Positions 36,496 through 47,644 of a stretch of DNA of 64,000 bases are shown in pieces. A program made the position numbers and the translations under genes. The notes beneath the pieces are model-generated. The model searched no databases. It was not told the origin of the DNA and saw only the letters and a list, made by a program, of their open reading frames with translations. The DNA is from Methanobacterium sp. PtaB.Bin024. Its GTDB lineage: Archaea > Methanobacteriota > Methanobacteria > Methanobacteriales > Methanobacteriaceae. Each line of letters opens with the position of its first letter. Position 1 is the first letter of the stretch. Location: the NCBI GenBank assembly GCA_002067065.1, contig MVPY01000094.1, positions 87,510 through 151,509 on the forward strand, in the 5' to 3' direction.

Positions 36496-36849
36496 ATGGA
36501 GTCAAAAAAAGAAGTTGAGATAAACAAGAAAGATATTATGGGTGTGATGCATGTTTTTACTCGTGTCCCTCCCCTTATGTTGAAGATGATTGTGAAAGGA
36601 AATAAAAACGTGGTTAGATCATTCGAATCACAAATAAAAGATTATTATGGCAAATTAACTCATGAAGAAATTGTTAAGATAGAAAAAGTTATGGAAACGC
36701 CAGTGCCTCAACTTCAAGGAATATTGAATGAGGTTTACATAGAAACTGGGCAGAAACAGTTGAAAATACTTGCTGATCCTAAAGCAAAGGACTTTATTAA
36801 AATGAATTTGAGAGAACTTGAACTTGTACTATCATCAATGAATGAATAA
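36496..36849 (+). CDS. Uncharacterised small helical protein
   Basis: A 117-residue cytoplasmic protein, mainly charged helices, with a conspicuous hydrophobic segment VMHVFTRVPPLMLKMIV near residues 16-33. A ribosome-binding site AAGGGGAT precedes the ATG. I do not recognise a family. It is read opposite to both neighbours (rtcB and the metzincin-like gene), so it stands as its own unit. Confidence 0.6.
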   Translation: MESKKEVEINKKDIMGVMHVFTRVPPLMLKMIVKGNKNVVRSFESQIKDYYGKLTHEEIVKIEKVMETPVPQLQGILNEVYIETGQKQLKILADPKAKDFIKMNLRELELVLSSMNE

Positions 36850-36939
36850 TTCCATGAAAAGACTAATAATTCTAATAATAACACTAAACCCACATACCAA
36901 CAAAAAGATTATGTTGTAAACTTAAAAAATGTTGTAAAC

Positions 36940-37902
36940 CTAAAAAAAGTTTTTTCTGGAATTATTCAAAATAGTTTCCACTTCACTTCTGGACATGTTA
37001 GGCAATATATCATTACGATAAAGCATTCTCATTAGTGTTTTGTCTAAAGCAGAATATTCAGTGATGTCTGGGCCACCAGGACATAACGCACTATTTTGAT
37101 TCTGATTATGATGCAATCCAAGACTATGGGCCAGTTCATGGATGATGACATGGGAACGCCGTTTTTGGCTCAGTTGGTCTGTACCAATGAATACTTTGGC
37201 TTTGTAAATTTCCCCAGCAGAGTTACCTCCATAAATACCACTAGTACTCACCAACCAGAGGGTGAAGCCATCAGCTTCAGAGGGGTTGACGGAATACTGG
37301 GCAAATTGTGAGTGAGGAATAAAATATATCTCAATGTCTGGTTCCATTTCATTTTTATCATCGATTACGAGTTTTAAGTCTCCAACATTTGCATTAATAT
37401 CATTAATAGCTTTTTTAAGAGTATTTATATCTTCCTGGGTGGGAGAACCCATGATTCGAACTCTTACAACATTAATATTCCATTTACCCACTCTATCATA
37501 TTTATTACCATAATCATCAGGACTGAAAGCTGTTTCCATAAAAGAGTCGATCTGTTCCTGACTGTATTTTTCATTTTCATTGGAAGAATCAACACCATAA
37601 CTTCCATTTTTATAAAAAACACCTGCAGATATGATTAACATACCCACTACCGCTACGATAATGCAAATTTTGAAGATGTTCTGGGACAAGAATTTTCTAG
37701 ATTGTTTTTTTATCCCTTCAGAGTTTGGAATTTCCTGTGCATCATCAATTTCTTCATAAATTTTAGATCCTTCAAAATCACCTAAAGATTCAACCACCCT
37801 CAATCTACCGCCACAATCACATTTAAGAAGAAAATCTTCGGGTGATTCACCTTCCTGAAGTTCATAATACCCCCCACATTCATCACAGACCAGATAAGGC
37901 AT
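36940..37902 (-). CDS. Zinc-ribbon, single-TM, metzincin-like protease
   Basis: A 320-residue protein in three parts. Residues 1-~40 are a zinc-ribbon-like module (LVCDECGGYYELQEGESPEDF, then LKCDCGGRLRV). A single membrane segment follows at ~80-97. The exterior C-terminal part has the metzincin zinc site HVIIHELAHSLGLHHN (HExxHxxGxxH) and a following Met in a KTLMRMLY segment that could be the Met-turn. The ~100 residues before the zinc site would be the upper catalytic subdomain. It is likely a membrane-bound extracellular zinc peptidase. The N-terminal module is shared with the CARDB-like protein at 49808-50482. Confidence 0.78.
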   Translation of the reverse strand: MPYLVCDECGGYYELQEGESPEDFLLKCDCGGRLRVVESLGDFEGSKIYEEIDDAQEIPNSEGIKKQSRKFLSQNIFKICIIVAVVGMLIISAGVFYKNGSYGVDSSNENEKYSQEQIDSFMETAFSPDDYGNKYDRVGKWNINVVRVRIMGSPTQEDINTLKKAINDINANVGDLKLVIDDKNEMEPDIEIYFIPHSQFAQYSVNPSEADGFTLWLVSTSGIYGGNSAGEIYKAKVFIGTDQLSQKRRSHVIIHELAHSLGLHHNQNQNSALCPGGPDITEYSALDKTLMRMLYRNDILPNMSRSEVETILNNSRKNFF

Positions 37903-37954
37903 GGTAAATCACTGTTAACCCTAATTAAAGCTAGAACAAACCAATTTGGATGTT

Positions 37955-38043
37955 ATCTAAAGTATTTCATGAAAATTGTAACATAATCTAAAGGTATTTC
38001 ATGTAAAGTTGTAATGTAATCTAAAGATTTTTCATATAAAGTT
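37955..38043. repeat. Imperfect 31-33-base tandem repeat
   Basis: Three imperfect copies beginning ATCTAAAG at 37955, 37986 and 38019, each continuing with a variant of TATTTCATG-AAAgTTGTAA. They lie between the start of the metzincin-like gene and the end of archease. The set is upstream of the protease gene and could affect its promoter. Spacing and divergence do not fit a CRISPR array. Confidence 0.65.
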
Positions 38044-38067
38044 TTTTTTTCGTGCCCTAAACGCGTT

Positions 38068-38511
38068 TTATGTATCTAAAATTACCTGCAACATGTAACC
38101 GTTTTCTTTCTTTATTTCCATTTGATGGAAGGTGACTGCTTTAACTTCATCTCTTACTTCATGGTTAGATTGCTCGAATTTTTCCCCCCAAATCTTGGAA
38201 TAAAGAACAAAACCATTTGAATCTCCTGGAGTTATCTTAACACCGAATTGGGAGAAAACCAGGCCTTCATAGTCATGGATGAAAAGTAATTCACTTAACC
38301 AATCATAAAGAAGGGCATGTTCATCTTCTGATTCCAACTGGATATCCCGCTTAATCAGTGGCTTAATACGAGAGGTGTCAGTCATGACTTCAAACATTGC
38401 CAGAGCTGCATTCCCGAAAGCCTCATCCAAAGTCTCACCATATGCTCTAAAGCCAATATCCGCAGTTACATCAAAATATTCATATTTAACTGCATTTCCT
38501 TTTTTATCCAC
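38068..38511 (-). CDS. Archease (RtcB activator)
   Basis: A 147-residue archease. It begins KYEYFDVTADIGFRAYGETLDEAF, the hallmark N-terminus with metal-binding Asp, followed by LYDWLSELLFIHD. The start is GTG 38511 with GAGG upstream. Archease lets RtcB turn over many times by promoting guanylylation. It lies 29 bases after the cdc48 gene on the same strand, so the two are probably transcribed together. Confidence 0.93.
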   Translation of the reverse strand: MDKKGNAVKYEYFDVTADIGFRAYGETLDEAFGNAALAMFEVMTDTSRIKPLIKRDIQLESEDEHALLYDWLSELLFIHDYEGLVFSQFGVKITPGDSNGFVLYSKIWGEKFEQSNHEVRDEVKAVTFHQMEIKKENGYMLQVILDT

Positions 38512-38540
38512 TTGATTAAACCTCTTTAATTAGACTAAAT

Positions 38541-40823
38541 TTAGGCTACTTCTCTAGGGAACTCTTCCCGCACCTTTTTAGGTTCCAATCCTCTGCCAAG
38601 CTTCTGAGCTATTTGCTCATAATATTCCGTGGTTTTAGGAGTGGTTGAGGGGTTGATTTTCTTTAAAGCTGCTTTAAAGTGCCTGTAAGATACTTTCTGA
38701 ATATTCATATCTTCATGAAGTGCGATCATACCTGCTTTACGACATAAAACCTCAATATCAGCTCCAGAGTACCCTTCTGTCTTTTTGGCAAGTGTTTCAA
38801 GTTTAACATCATCATCTAGGGCCATGTGTTCAACATGGACTCGGAGAATTTCTTTTCGCGCATTTTCATCTGGAGGTGGTACCAGTACAACTTCGTCAAA
38901 GCGCCCTGGTCTCAGTAGTGCGGGATCCATCAGGTCTGGCCGGTTGGTTGCCCCTATAACCACCACTCCTCTCAGTTCTTCCAGACCATCCATTTCTGAC
39001 AAGATGGTGTTAACCATACGCTCGGTAACTCGGGGTTCACCGGCTGCAGATCCTCTGATGGGCGCAATTGCATCGATTTCATCAAAGAATATGATGCAAG
39101 GAGATGCCTGCTTGGCTTTTTTGAAGATTTCAGCTATTTTTCGTTCTGATTCACCGAACCATTTACTCAGTATTTCAGATCCTTTAACTGAAATGAAGTT
39201 GGCCTTGGATTCAGTAGCCACTGCCTTTGTGAGCATGGTTTTCCCGGTTCCAGGAGGTCCAAATAGCAAGATACCCTTGGAGGGTTGTATTCCAATACGT
39301 TGGAAAGAGGAGACATTACTCAATGGCCATTCAACCACTTCTTTCAAGTTTTCTTTGAGTTCACCTAATCCTCCTATATCCTCCCAGTGGACATTGGGAA
39401 CTTCAATGAACACTTCCCTCAGTGCGGAGGGACTTATGGATTTCATAGAGTCTATAAAATCATTTTTGGTAACGAAAAGTTTGTCCAGAACTTCGGAGGG
39501 TATTTTCTGGTCTTCCAGATCAATATCTGGTAGTACTCTTCTCAGGGCGTTCATAGCAGCTTCTCTGCAGAGTGCTGCTAGATCTGCACCTACAAATCCA
39601 TGAGTGGCTTCTGCCAGCCTATTAACATCCACATCATCAGCTAAGGGCATTGCACGAGTATGTATTTCCAGTATTTCAGCCCTACCATCCCTGTCAGGAA
39701 CACGTAATTCAATTTCTCGGTCAAAACGACCAGGTCTGCGCAGGGCAGGATCAAGGGCATCAGGACGGTTGGTAGCTCCAATAACAATTACTTTCCCTCT
39801 TTCTTTCAATCCATCCATAAGGGCCAGTATCTGGGCTACCACTCTGCGTTCAACTTCACCAGTAACTTCTTCCCTTTTAGGGGCAATGGCGTCAATTTCA
39901 TCAATGAATATCACTGTAGGAGCATTTTGAGATGCTTCTTCAAATATTTCGCGGATTTTCTTTTCAGCCTCTCCCACAAATTTACTCATAACTTCAGGCC
40001 CGTTAATGGCCACAAAATTTGATCCACTCTCACTAGATACAGCTTTCGCCAGAAGTGTCTTCCCAGTACCTGGTGCTCCGTGTAAGAGCACTCCTTTAGG
40101 AGGGTCTATTCCCAAGCGATCAAATATTTCTGGATGACGGAGTGGAAGTTCGATCATCTCCCTAACCTTTGATAACTCCTGTTTAAGTCCCCCAACATCA
40201 TCATAAGTTACATCTGGGACTTTCTTCTCCATTACTTCCACTGCCTCAGGCCGGACTTCCACTTGGGTGGTGTCATTGATACGCACCAGTCCTGCAGGGT
40301 TGGTTGAAACCACCGTGAATTTGATTTCTCCCAGTGAAAAAGGTGTGGTTGCTTCAAAGAATTCTCGGAAGATGTCTTCAGATCCTGGGAATTCTCTTAA
40401 AGTTTCTTTGGATCTTCTTGGGGACACCAGAGCCAGTACATCACCCCTGGTGACTGCTCGTCCCATGAGGTTTCTTTTGATAATATCTCCTGAGGCCATG
40501 ATGCGCATTCCCTTGGCTGCAGGGGCAATAACTACTTTGTTCGCCATCCTGGGCTGTGCTTTGCGGATTGTGGTTGTTTCTCCTATGGATGTTCCTGCAT
40601 TGGAGCGGGTGAGCCCATCCATACGAACGATTTCTAACCCCACATCTGCAGGATATGAATTTCCAGCAATAGCACCTGTGGTTCTTTTACCGATTATTTC
40701 AACAATATCACCGGGAGATGCTCCAATCTTGGCCATTAATTCTGGGTCGATTCGCACCATTCCTTTACCTACATCCTGTTGCAGTGCTTCAGCAACTCTT
40801 AGCTCTGTTTCGCCTTCAGGCAA
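38541..40823 (-). CDS. Cdc48/VAT-type AAA+ ATPase
   Basis: A 760-residue double-ring AAA+ protein: Cdc48 N-terminal double-psi barrel and second N subdomain (residues 1-~185), ring D1 with Walker A GAPGTGKT and Walker B VIFIDEID, and ring D2 with GPPGTGKT and CIIFFDEID. Arginine-finger regions (ATNRPDALDPALRRPGRFDRE and its D2 counterpart) are intact. It unfolds proteins, likely feeding the archaeal proteasome. The start is TTG 40823, supported by GGAGGGA about seven bases upstream. No C-terminal HbYX-like tail is seen (ends EEFPREVA). Confidence 0.94.
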   Translation of the reverse strand: MPEGETELRVAEALQQDVGKGMVRIDPELMAKIGASPGDIVEIIGKRTTGAIAGNSYPADVGLEIVRMDGLTRSNAGTSIGETTTIRKAQPRMANKVVIAPAAKGMRIMASGDIIKRNLMGRAVTRGDVLALVSPRRSKETLREFPGSEDIFREFFEATTPFSLGEIKFTVVSTNPAGLVRINDTTQVEVRPEAVEVMEKKVPDVTYDDVGGLKQELSKVREMIELPLRHPEIFDRLGIDPPKGVLLHGAPGTGKTLLAKAVSSESGSNFVAINGPEVMSKFVGEAEKKIREIFEEASQNAPTVIFIDEIDAIAPKREEVTGEVERRVVAQILALMDGLKERGKVIVIGATNRPDALDPALRRPGRFDREIELRVPDRDGRAEILEIHTRAMPLADDVDVNRLAEATHGFVGADLAALCREAAMNALRRVLPDIDLEDQKIPSEVLDKLFVTKNDFIDSMKSISPSALREVFIEVPNVHWEDIGGLGELKENLKEVVEWPLSNVSSFQRIGIQPSKGILLFGPPGTGKTMLTKAVATESKANFISVKGSEILSKWFGESERKIAEIFKKAKQASPCIIFFDEIDAIAPIRGSAAGEPRVTERMVNTILSEMDGLEELRGVVVIGATNRPDLMDPALLRPGRFDEVVLVPPPDENARKEILRVHVEHMALDDDVKLETLAKKTEGYSGADIEVLCRKAGMIALHEDMNIQKVSYRHFKAALKKINPSTTPKTTEYYEQIAQKLGRGLEPKKVREEFPREVA

Positions 40824-41025
40824 TATAATCCCTCCAAGAGTATTAAAATGAATTTTTTTCTACTTTTTATGAAAACTTATTACCTTTCTTGTGAAGTTTA
40901 ATCTATGTGGAAGATGATTTAAATTTTTGTTGATTTTCACCCGACACATGATTACTTCTCATGCGCTCTTTTTCTCTTCCCTTAAATATGTTGAATACCT
41001 CATTCCTTAATAAAAGAGGGATAAC

Positions 41026-41214
41026 ATGCAAAAAAGTTATGGGAAAAATTCGATTCCGGATTTAAGGAGAAAAAATCGACATATGGCTGAAATAGACCTT
41101 CAATACCTTAGTATGCGTTACTTTGTTCCAGCAGTGATCATGATTACCATACTCATGATTGGGGTGATGATGGTGTCTGCCACTCCCAACTCCAACTTCC
41201 CGGCAAGTATGTGA
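41026..41214 (+). CDS. Tiny single-span membrane protein
   Basis: A 62-residue protein with a basic, hydrophilic first half and one strong hydrophobic helix (PAVIMITILMIGVMMVSA), ending TPNSNFPASM. A GAGGGAT ribosome-binding site five bases upstream supports the ATG at 41026; an internal ATG at 41083 is possible. A clearly related but frameshifted copy lies at 43805-43929, on the other side of the hybrid kinase gene. Function unknown; candidates include a small regulatory subunit of a membrane or sensor complex. Confidence 0.6.
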   Translation: MQKSYGKNSIPDLRRKNRHMAEIDLQYLSMRYFVPAVIMITILMIGVMMVSATPNSNFPASM

Positions 41215-41396
41215 ATATTTGAACCTAAATTTGAAAAAATCCTGAAAATGTGTATGGATCCATAATGAGGGGTTGAAATAACATTTTATGAAAATATTAA
41301 GGGATATGATATTCAATGGATTTACTAAATGAATTCAAAAGTGCATTCCTATCATGATTTATGTTTAAAATTGGGCACAGAATTGTTACTGGCAAA

Positions 41397-43721
41397 TTAA
41401 ATCCTTTCTTTATATTCCAATTCATTGAATTTGATGATAAATTTCGCTCCATGACTCCTATCCAGTTCAATTACACCATCAAGTTGTTTTACTAGATTAT
41501 AGACTAACTGCAGGCCCAGAGATTTAGCATTTTTATAGTCCAGATTTTCCGGTAATCCCACTCCATTGTCACTGACCGTTAAAATGTATCCATGATCATC
41601 TGCTTGAAGCAGTACCTGTACTTCTCCCTTTCCACCTGAGGGGAATGCATGCTTCAGGCTGTTGGAGACCAGTTCACTGATTATAAGTCCACATGGTAAT
41701 GCAGTCTCAATATTTAATTTGACATCTACCACGTCTATTACTGGTTTAATCTGTTCATGAACATCATATGAGTAAAACAAATCTGAAACCAACCTCTTTA
41801 TGTAATCATCGAATTTGATGTGAATTAAATCCGTGGACTGGTAAAGTTTTTCATGGAGCATGGCCATGGATTTAACCCGGTTCTGGCTCTCCTTTAGAAC
41901 ATTTTGAGTCTCCTCACCCTCCACATATTGAGTCTGCAAATTCAGTAGACTGGATACAATCTGCATATTATTTTTTACCCTGTGATGAATTTCCCTGAGT
42001 AAAACTTCTTTCTCTTTTAGAGACTCCTTAATAGCTTCTTCAGCACGGGAACGTCGGATGGCTATGGATGCCTGATGAACAATTGTTTCTATGACTTCTT
42101 TATGTTCTATGGGCTGATTTTTCAGGAGAGCTATGGATACTCCTCCAAAATGGCGGCCTTCAAATGAAAATCGGATGCTGTAAACTTCTACCACATGGAA
42201 TATTTTCTCTATCATCCTACAAATTGGTTTAGGAATCTTTTTAAGAGTTAGATCATATAATCCTCCTTTATATTCAGTTAATACTTCGCTTCGATGCTTT
42301 TTAAGGTCTTCGATACTAATATCTTCCACTGTGAATTCCATTTTGTAAGGATCTATCCCCAGAATAGTGGTGAGTTTATTTAAGAAATGATTCGGACCTA
42401 ATATCTCCATTATACGCACATTTTTCTCGTCCGGTGAAATTCCACTGACTATCACATAAGAATCTGGTAAAAGTTCTTTTATAGCATTTCCAGTGACCAT
42501 ATATATTTCACGAGTGCTGGTTACTCCCACCAACTTCATAGCCACCTGGCTGGTTATTTCTTTCTCCAGTATTGATGCTTGAAGATCCCTTAGAGTCCTT
42601 TTACGTTGGGTGATGTCTGCTATGATATGAACTGCTCCGGTTAACTCACCAGATTCATCAAAAATAGGGTCTGCAATTAACTTATACCATTTATCATCAA
42701 TTGAAATTTCTAATGACTCTCTCTTCCTGCTTTTCCACATTCTAACCACAGGACAATCCTCAACTGGTTCTGATACACCATGAACCACTTCCCAGCACTT
42801 TTTTCCTAAAAATTCCTGAGAAGATTTTCCAAGAAATGATTCCATTGCCAAATTACACTGTTTTAATGTTCCATCTGCATCAACAAAACACATACACTCC
42901 CCAATAGCGTTAAAAGTAGTTTTCAAACTTTTATATGATTTTTCAAGCTCTAATTTATAATAATGTGTTTTTGTAATATCAAGAATAACTCCATCAATAT
43001 ACAAAGGTTTTCCATCATCCCCATATACTGGTTGACCGCGTTCCTGGAAGTATCTGACACTCCCATTCTTATGTTTTATTCTGTATTCCACTTCAAACGA
43101 TTCTCTAGATTCAATGGAATTTTCAACAGTTTTTACTACATATTCCCTGTCTTTGGGAATTATTAATGGATCTATAGAACATACTTCACCATGTTTAAGT
43201 TCTTCAGGAAGATAACCAGTCATTTCCATTACCATATCATTAAAAAAGTGCATCTCCCAGTTTCTCCTTAAAAACACTCGATAAACAATTCCCGGCAAAT
43301 TTTCTGAAAGTGTTCGGTAAGATTTTTCACTTTCACGTAACTTTTTATTGGTTTCATGCTTGAATAGAGCCAGTTCAACTGTAAATCTGAGTTCAATCAC
43401 ATCAAATGGTTTTAAAAGATAGGCATAAGGCTCAGTGAGTAATGCCTTCTTAACCGTGGATTCATCAGAAAGGGAAGTTAAATATATAACTGGTATATCA
43501 AGTTCTTTAATGTCAGAAGCTACTTCAATCCCTGTGATTTCTCCTTTAAGAGCTATGTCCATTAAAATAAGATCGGGTTTATGTTCTATTGCCTTTTTTA
43601 TAACTTCTTCACCACTAGACATAACGCAGGGAACATTATAACCAAAAGATTCCAGGGTGCGCTTAATATCCATGGCCTCTATTCCTTCATCTTCCACCAC
43701 AAAGATTCGAACAGTTGACAT
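41397..43721 (-). CDS. Hybrid sensor kinase: receiver-PAS-PAS-GAF-like-HisKA_2-HATPase
   Basis: About 774 residues from ATG 43721 ([13 protein letters not shown]); a longer frame to 43823 adds sequence before the conserved receiver start. Order: receiver (1-~120, phosphoacceptor in [11 protein letters not shown] after LLKP), two PAS domains (~135-260 and ~270-385), a region like a GAF domain (~400-560), then HisKA_2 with [15 protein letters not shown] and HATPase with NSLKHAFP and DNGVGLP. No membrane segment, so it senses in the cytoplasm. It could receive a phosphate through its own receiver. Gene neighbours do not reveal the signal. Confidence 0.88.
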   Translation of the reverse strand: MSTVRIFVVEDEGIEAMDIKRTLESFGYNVPCVMSSGEEVIKKAIEHKPDLILMDIALKGEITGIEVASDIKELDIPVIYLTSLSDESTVKKALLTEPYAYLLKPFDVIELRFTVELALFKHETNKKLRESEKSYRTLSENLPGIVYRVFLRRNWEMHFFNDMVMEMTGYLPEELKHGEVCSIDPLIIPKDREYVVKTVENSIESRESFEVEYRIKHKNGSVRYFQERGQPVYGDDGKPLYIDGVILDITKTHYYKLELEKSYKSLKTTFNAIGECMCFVDADGTLKQCNLAMESFLGKSSQEFLGKKCWEVVHGVSEPVEDCPVVRMWKSRKRESLEISIDDKWYKLIADPIFDESGELTGAVHIIADITQRKRTLRDLQASILEKEITSQVAMKLVGVTSTREIYMVTGNAIKELLPDSYVIVSGISPDEKNVRIMEILGPNHFLNKLTTILGIDPYKMEFTVEDISIEDLKKHRSEVLTEYKGGLYDLTLKKIPKPICRMIEKIFHVVEVYSIRFSFEGRHFGGVSIALLKNQPIEHKEVIETIVHQASIAIRRSRAEEAIKESLKEKEVLLREIHHRVKNNMQIVSSLLNLQTQYVEGEETQNVLKESQNRVKSMAMLHEKLYQSTDLIHIKFDDYIKRLVSDLFYSYDVHEQIKPVIDVVDVKLNIETALPCGLIISELVSNSLKHAFPSGGKGEVQVLLQADDHGYILTVSDNGVGLPENLDYKNAKSLGLQLVYNLVKQLDGVIELDRSHGAKFIIKFNELEYKERI

Positions 43722-43804
43722 AAAATCTACTCTTAATAAAATTATAGTGTATAATATGTTATGTATTTGATGGAATATTCGAAGCAAAACCAGGTCTACA
43801 CTTG

Positions 43805-43929
43805 AAATAAACCTTCGATACATTAGTATGCATTACTATTGTTTTAGTAGTGATCAGGACTACATTGATCATGATTAGGGTGATGATGATATCTGCTACT
43901 CCTAATTTTAACTTCATGACCACCATTTA
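43805..43929 (+). pseudogene. Frameshifted copy of the tiny membrane-protein gene
   Basis: The DNA aligns with 41090-41214 over about 120 bases. [11 protein letters not shown] matches EIDLQYLSMRY, one extra base then shifts the frame, and VMMISATPNFNF matches VMMVSATPNSNF before a TAA at about 43927-43929. No full-length frame remains and the reading is interrupted by stops. It starts next to the start of the hybrid kinase gene, divergent from it. Confidence 0.65.
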
Positions 43930-44016
43930 AACCATTCTTAGATGATTAACAGTTTTTAGATCACAAGATAATCCAAAAAGAAATATAAAAAAGATAAAAA
44001 TAGTCTTAAATTAGGT

Positions 44017-44448
44017 TCATGGAGTTACTTCAACTGGAGAACCTGTTGTTGGTTCATTATCGTCAGATTCTGTTGATCCAGTGTTAGATCCTGTTGATCC
44101 AGTGTTAGATCCTGTTGATCCAGTGTTAGATCCTGTTGATCCAGTGCTAGATCCCGTATTTGATCCAACATTAGACCCAGTGCTAGATCCAGTTGTATAT
44201 GAACTTGTCCCACTATATTGATTATCAGTAGTCTGATCCGAATTTTCACTGTCAGATTGTTCATCTGTCAAATTAGATGTAGTATCACTCGCCTCATCGG
44301 TAGAGTTTCCGTCATAGCTTACATCTGTTATCAATGAATTTGAATCTGATTCTGAGCCCAAAGCCCCTGGTATCATATAGAAACCAATACATAACATCAA
44401 AATGACTGGGACCATTATGCTCATTAATTTATGATCTTTATTCATCAC
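44017..44448 (-). CDS. Surface protein with GSTGSNT repeats
   Basis: A 143-residue protein: short charged N-terminus, one hydrophobic segment (SIMVPVILMLCIGFYMIPGAL, signal or anchor), an acidic Ser/Asp/Thr region with N-x-S/T sequons, then glycine-serine-threonine repeats of the unit GSTGSNT, and an acidic tail. The repeats come from 21-bp DNA repeats. It is probably an exported, glycosylated spacer. Being at the edge of the polysaccharide island fits a cell-surface role. Confidence 0.68.
   Translation of the reverse strand: MMNKDHKLMSIMVPVILMLCIGFYMIPGALGSESDSNSLITDVSYDGNSTDEASDTTSNLTDEQSDSENSDQTTDNQYSGTSSYTTGSSTGSNVGSNTGSSTGSTGSNTGSTGSNTGSTGSNTGSTESDDNEPTTGSPVEVTP
44071..44191. repeat. 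21-bp tandem repeats coding for GSTGSNT
   Basis: Exact or near-exact 21-bp units begin at 44071, 44092, 44113 and 44134 (TGTTGATCCAGTGTTAGATC plus C on the + strand), followed by decayed copies to about 44191. The unit is a multiple of three, so copy-number change lengthens or shortens the protein in frame. Confidence 0.85.
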
Positions 44449-44662
44449 AACACCCTATTTTATATTATTTTTATTATGGCAAATAAAGTTTTCTTATTCA
44501 TACACCATTAAATATAAAATTCATCAATGAATTTTAGGCGTTTTTATACTAAATTTTATGTAGTTTGAAACAAACGTTAATTACGTTTATTAATATATTA
44601 CCTATAAGACTGAAATAAAAGATTTAATTATCCCCAAACTTTATAAATAGTGGAGGATCATA

Positions 44663-45883
44663 ATGAAAGGAACATCATCAAAGGATCTAATGTTAATTTT
44701 TGTATTAGCATCAATCATTGCAATATTTACATCAACCCAACCATTCAATATCTTCATTCTCGATACTTTTCTATTTATATCGATTATTGTACTTTCAGGA
44801 TATTCATTGATGTCCTTAATTTATCCTGAAGAGGATTCTGCTGGTCTTTTAAGAAAACCGTTTTTAATTGTGATGTTAAGTATTTTTTTAGTCATTTTAA
44901 TTAGTGTATTGCTGAAAGTTTCACCATTAGGCCTGCATTTTAGAGATTTAACATGGTTTATATCGATAATTACCGCATTAGTCGCTATTACGGCTTATAT
45001 CATGCGAATAAACTATCTTAGGCCGAAAATAGAAGAATCTGCCGAAGAATTAATTCCATTAAAATCACATAAGTTATGGGATAAAAATCTGGTAATTTAC
45101 ACTCTACTGAGTTTGCTGATGATAATTACTGTTTTAATTCCTCCTTTAAATAAAACACCCGTCTGGATGGTTCCAGGTAGTCTTTTTGTATGTTTAATAC
45201 CAGGATACTTGTTACTGGCGGTGATGTTTCCTAAAAATGACGATCTAGAATTAATTGAACGTTTAGCACTGAGTTTCGGTTCAAGTTTAATCTTAACTTC
45301 CATAATTGGTTTAATCTTTAGTTATACACGATGGGGCATTCACCTAGAACTCATACTCATTGTTCTGGCTGTTTTCAGTCTATTGTTATGTTTCATAACC
45401 GTTTTAAAAATGAGAAAATTACCTGTGAACAGAAGAATCAGTATTCCCAAACTGGAAAAATTGCTGGGTATATTTCTTATTATCTGTATCCTCCTGACCA
45501 TTGGCACCGCTGCTTACACCCTAATAAATTCAGAAGCTTTTAACACAAATGATGGTACAACAAATGCCACTAGTTTTTATATCAAAGATCTGGATTCAAA
45601 TGTTGGTGGTTATACTCTCAACCTTGTCTCTGGAGAACAAACTAGTTTAACCATGGTTTTGGTGAACCAAGAAGGATCCGCAGTTAACTACAGCATAATA
45701 GTGAGAACAAATAACACCATCCTAAAACAGGATAATATTTCCCTTGAAAATAATCAAAAAATGGAGATTCCAGTTAATCTCACAGCAGGAATACCAGGGG
45801 AAAGAAATATAGAATTCCTTCTTTACAAACTTCCAAACCAGAACCCCTATCAAACACGAATTGTGCAGCTTAATGTGAGCTGA
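44663..45883 (+). CDS. DUF1616 membrane protein
   Basis: A 406-residue protein. The N-terminal ~290 residues hold about eight hydrophobic helices in the DUF1616 pattern (for example PGSLFVCLIPGYLLLAVMFP and LSFGSSLILTSIIGL). The last ~110 residues form an exterior beta-rich domain (SGEQTSLTMVLVNQEGSAVN onward) with several N-x-T/S sites, like the NEW3/CARDB-type exterior domains of archaeal surface proteins. DUF1616 proteins occur often in archaeal glycan and surface clusters; the exact role is unknown. GTGGAGG precedes the ATG. Confidence 0.78.
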   Translation: MKGTSSKDLMLIFVLASIIAIFTSTQPFNIFILDTFLFISIIVLSGYSLMSLIYPEEDSAGLLRKPFLIVMLSIFLVILISVLLKVSPLGLHFRDLTWFISIITALVAITAYIMRINYLRPKIEESAEELIPLKSHKLWDKNLVIYTLLSLLMIITVLIPPLNKTPVWMVPGSLFVCLIPGYLLLAVMFPKNDDLELIERLALSFGSSLILTSIIGLIFSYTRWGIHLELILIVLAVFSLLLCFITVLKMRKLPVNRRISIPKLEKLLGIFLIICILLTIGTAAYTLINSEAFNTNDGTTNATSFYIKDLDSNVGGYTLNLVSGEQTSLTMVLVNQEGSAVNYSIIVRTNNTILKQDNISLENNQKMEIPVNLTAGIPGERNIEFLLYKLPNQNPYQTRIVQLNVS

Positions 45884-45910
45884 AACAATTCTTATTTTTT
45901 AATATGTTTG

Positions 45911-47326
<1,416 letters not shown>

Positions 47327-47644
47327 CGCATAATGTATCTATTAACTCTAATCAACTTAAAAGAATTTTAGATTTAATTATTATTAAAGTTATCATTTAC
47401 TATAATCTACTTATTAAAAGAATCATGCTCTATAAACGATAAAATAGATTTTTCATTAATAAATATATAAACTTATATGTTAACATATTTGGATTAAACT
47501 AAAATTTTCATCCTGGTTCGTTTGGCAGGAAATTTTAGCCTAAATAGTATGGTCCATAGTATCTTACAATATGAGACTAGTTTCCACAATGAATCTTTTA
47601 TGTAAAAGATCATTGATATTAAAAACATGAATGAGTTTATTTAG
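47327..47644. other. Divergent intergenic region
   Basis: The promoters of the sugar-phosphate transferase (leftward) and the DUF4012-like gene (rightward) should be here. The sequence is AT-rich, with a TATATAAAC-like element near 47463-47471. I see no other feature. Confidence 0.3.

Noticed and set aside
37955..38043. CRISPR remnant
   Set aside because: Only three imperfect copies without constant repeat and spacer parts, and no cas genes in the window.
34732..40823. Inteins in rtcB or cdc48
   Set aside because: Both proteins have the normal length for their families and uninterrupted active-site motifs.
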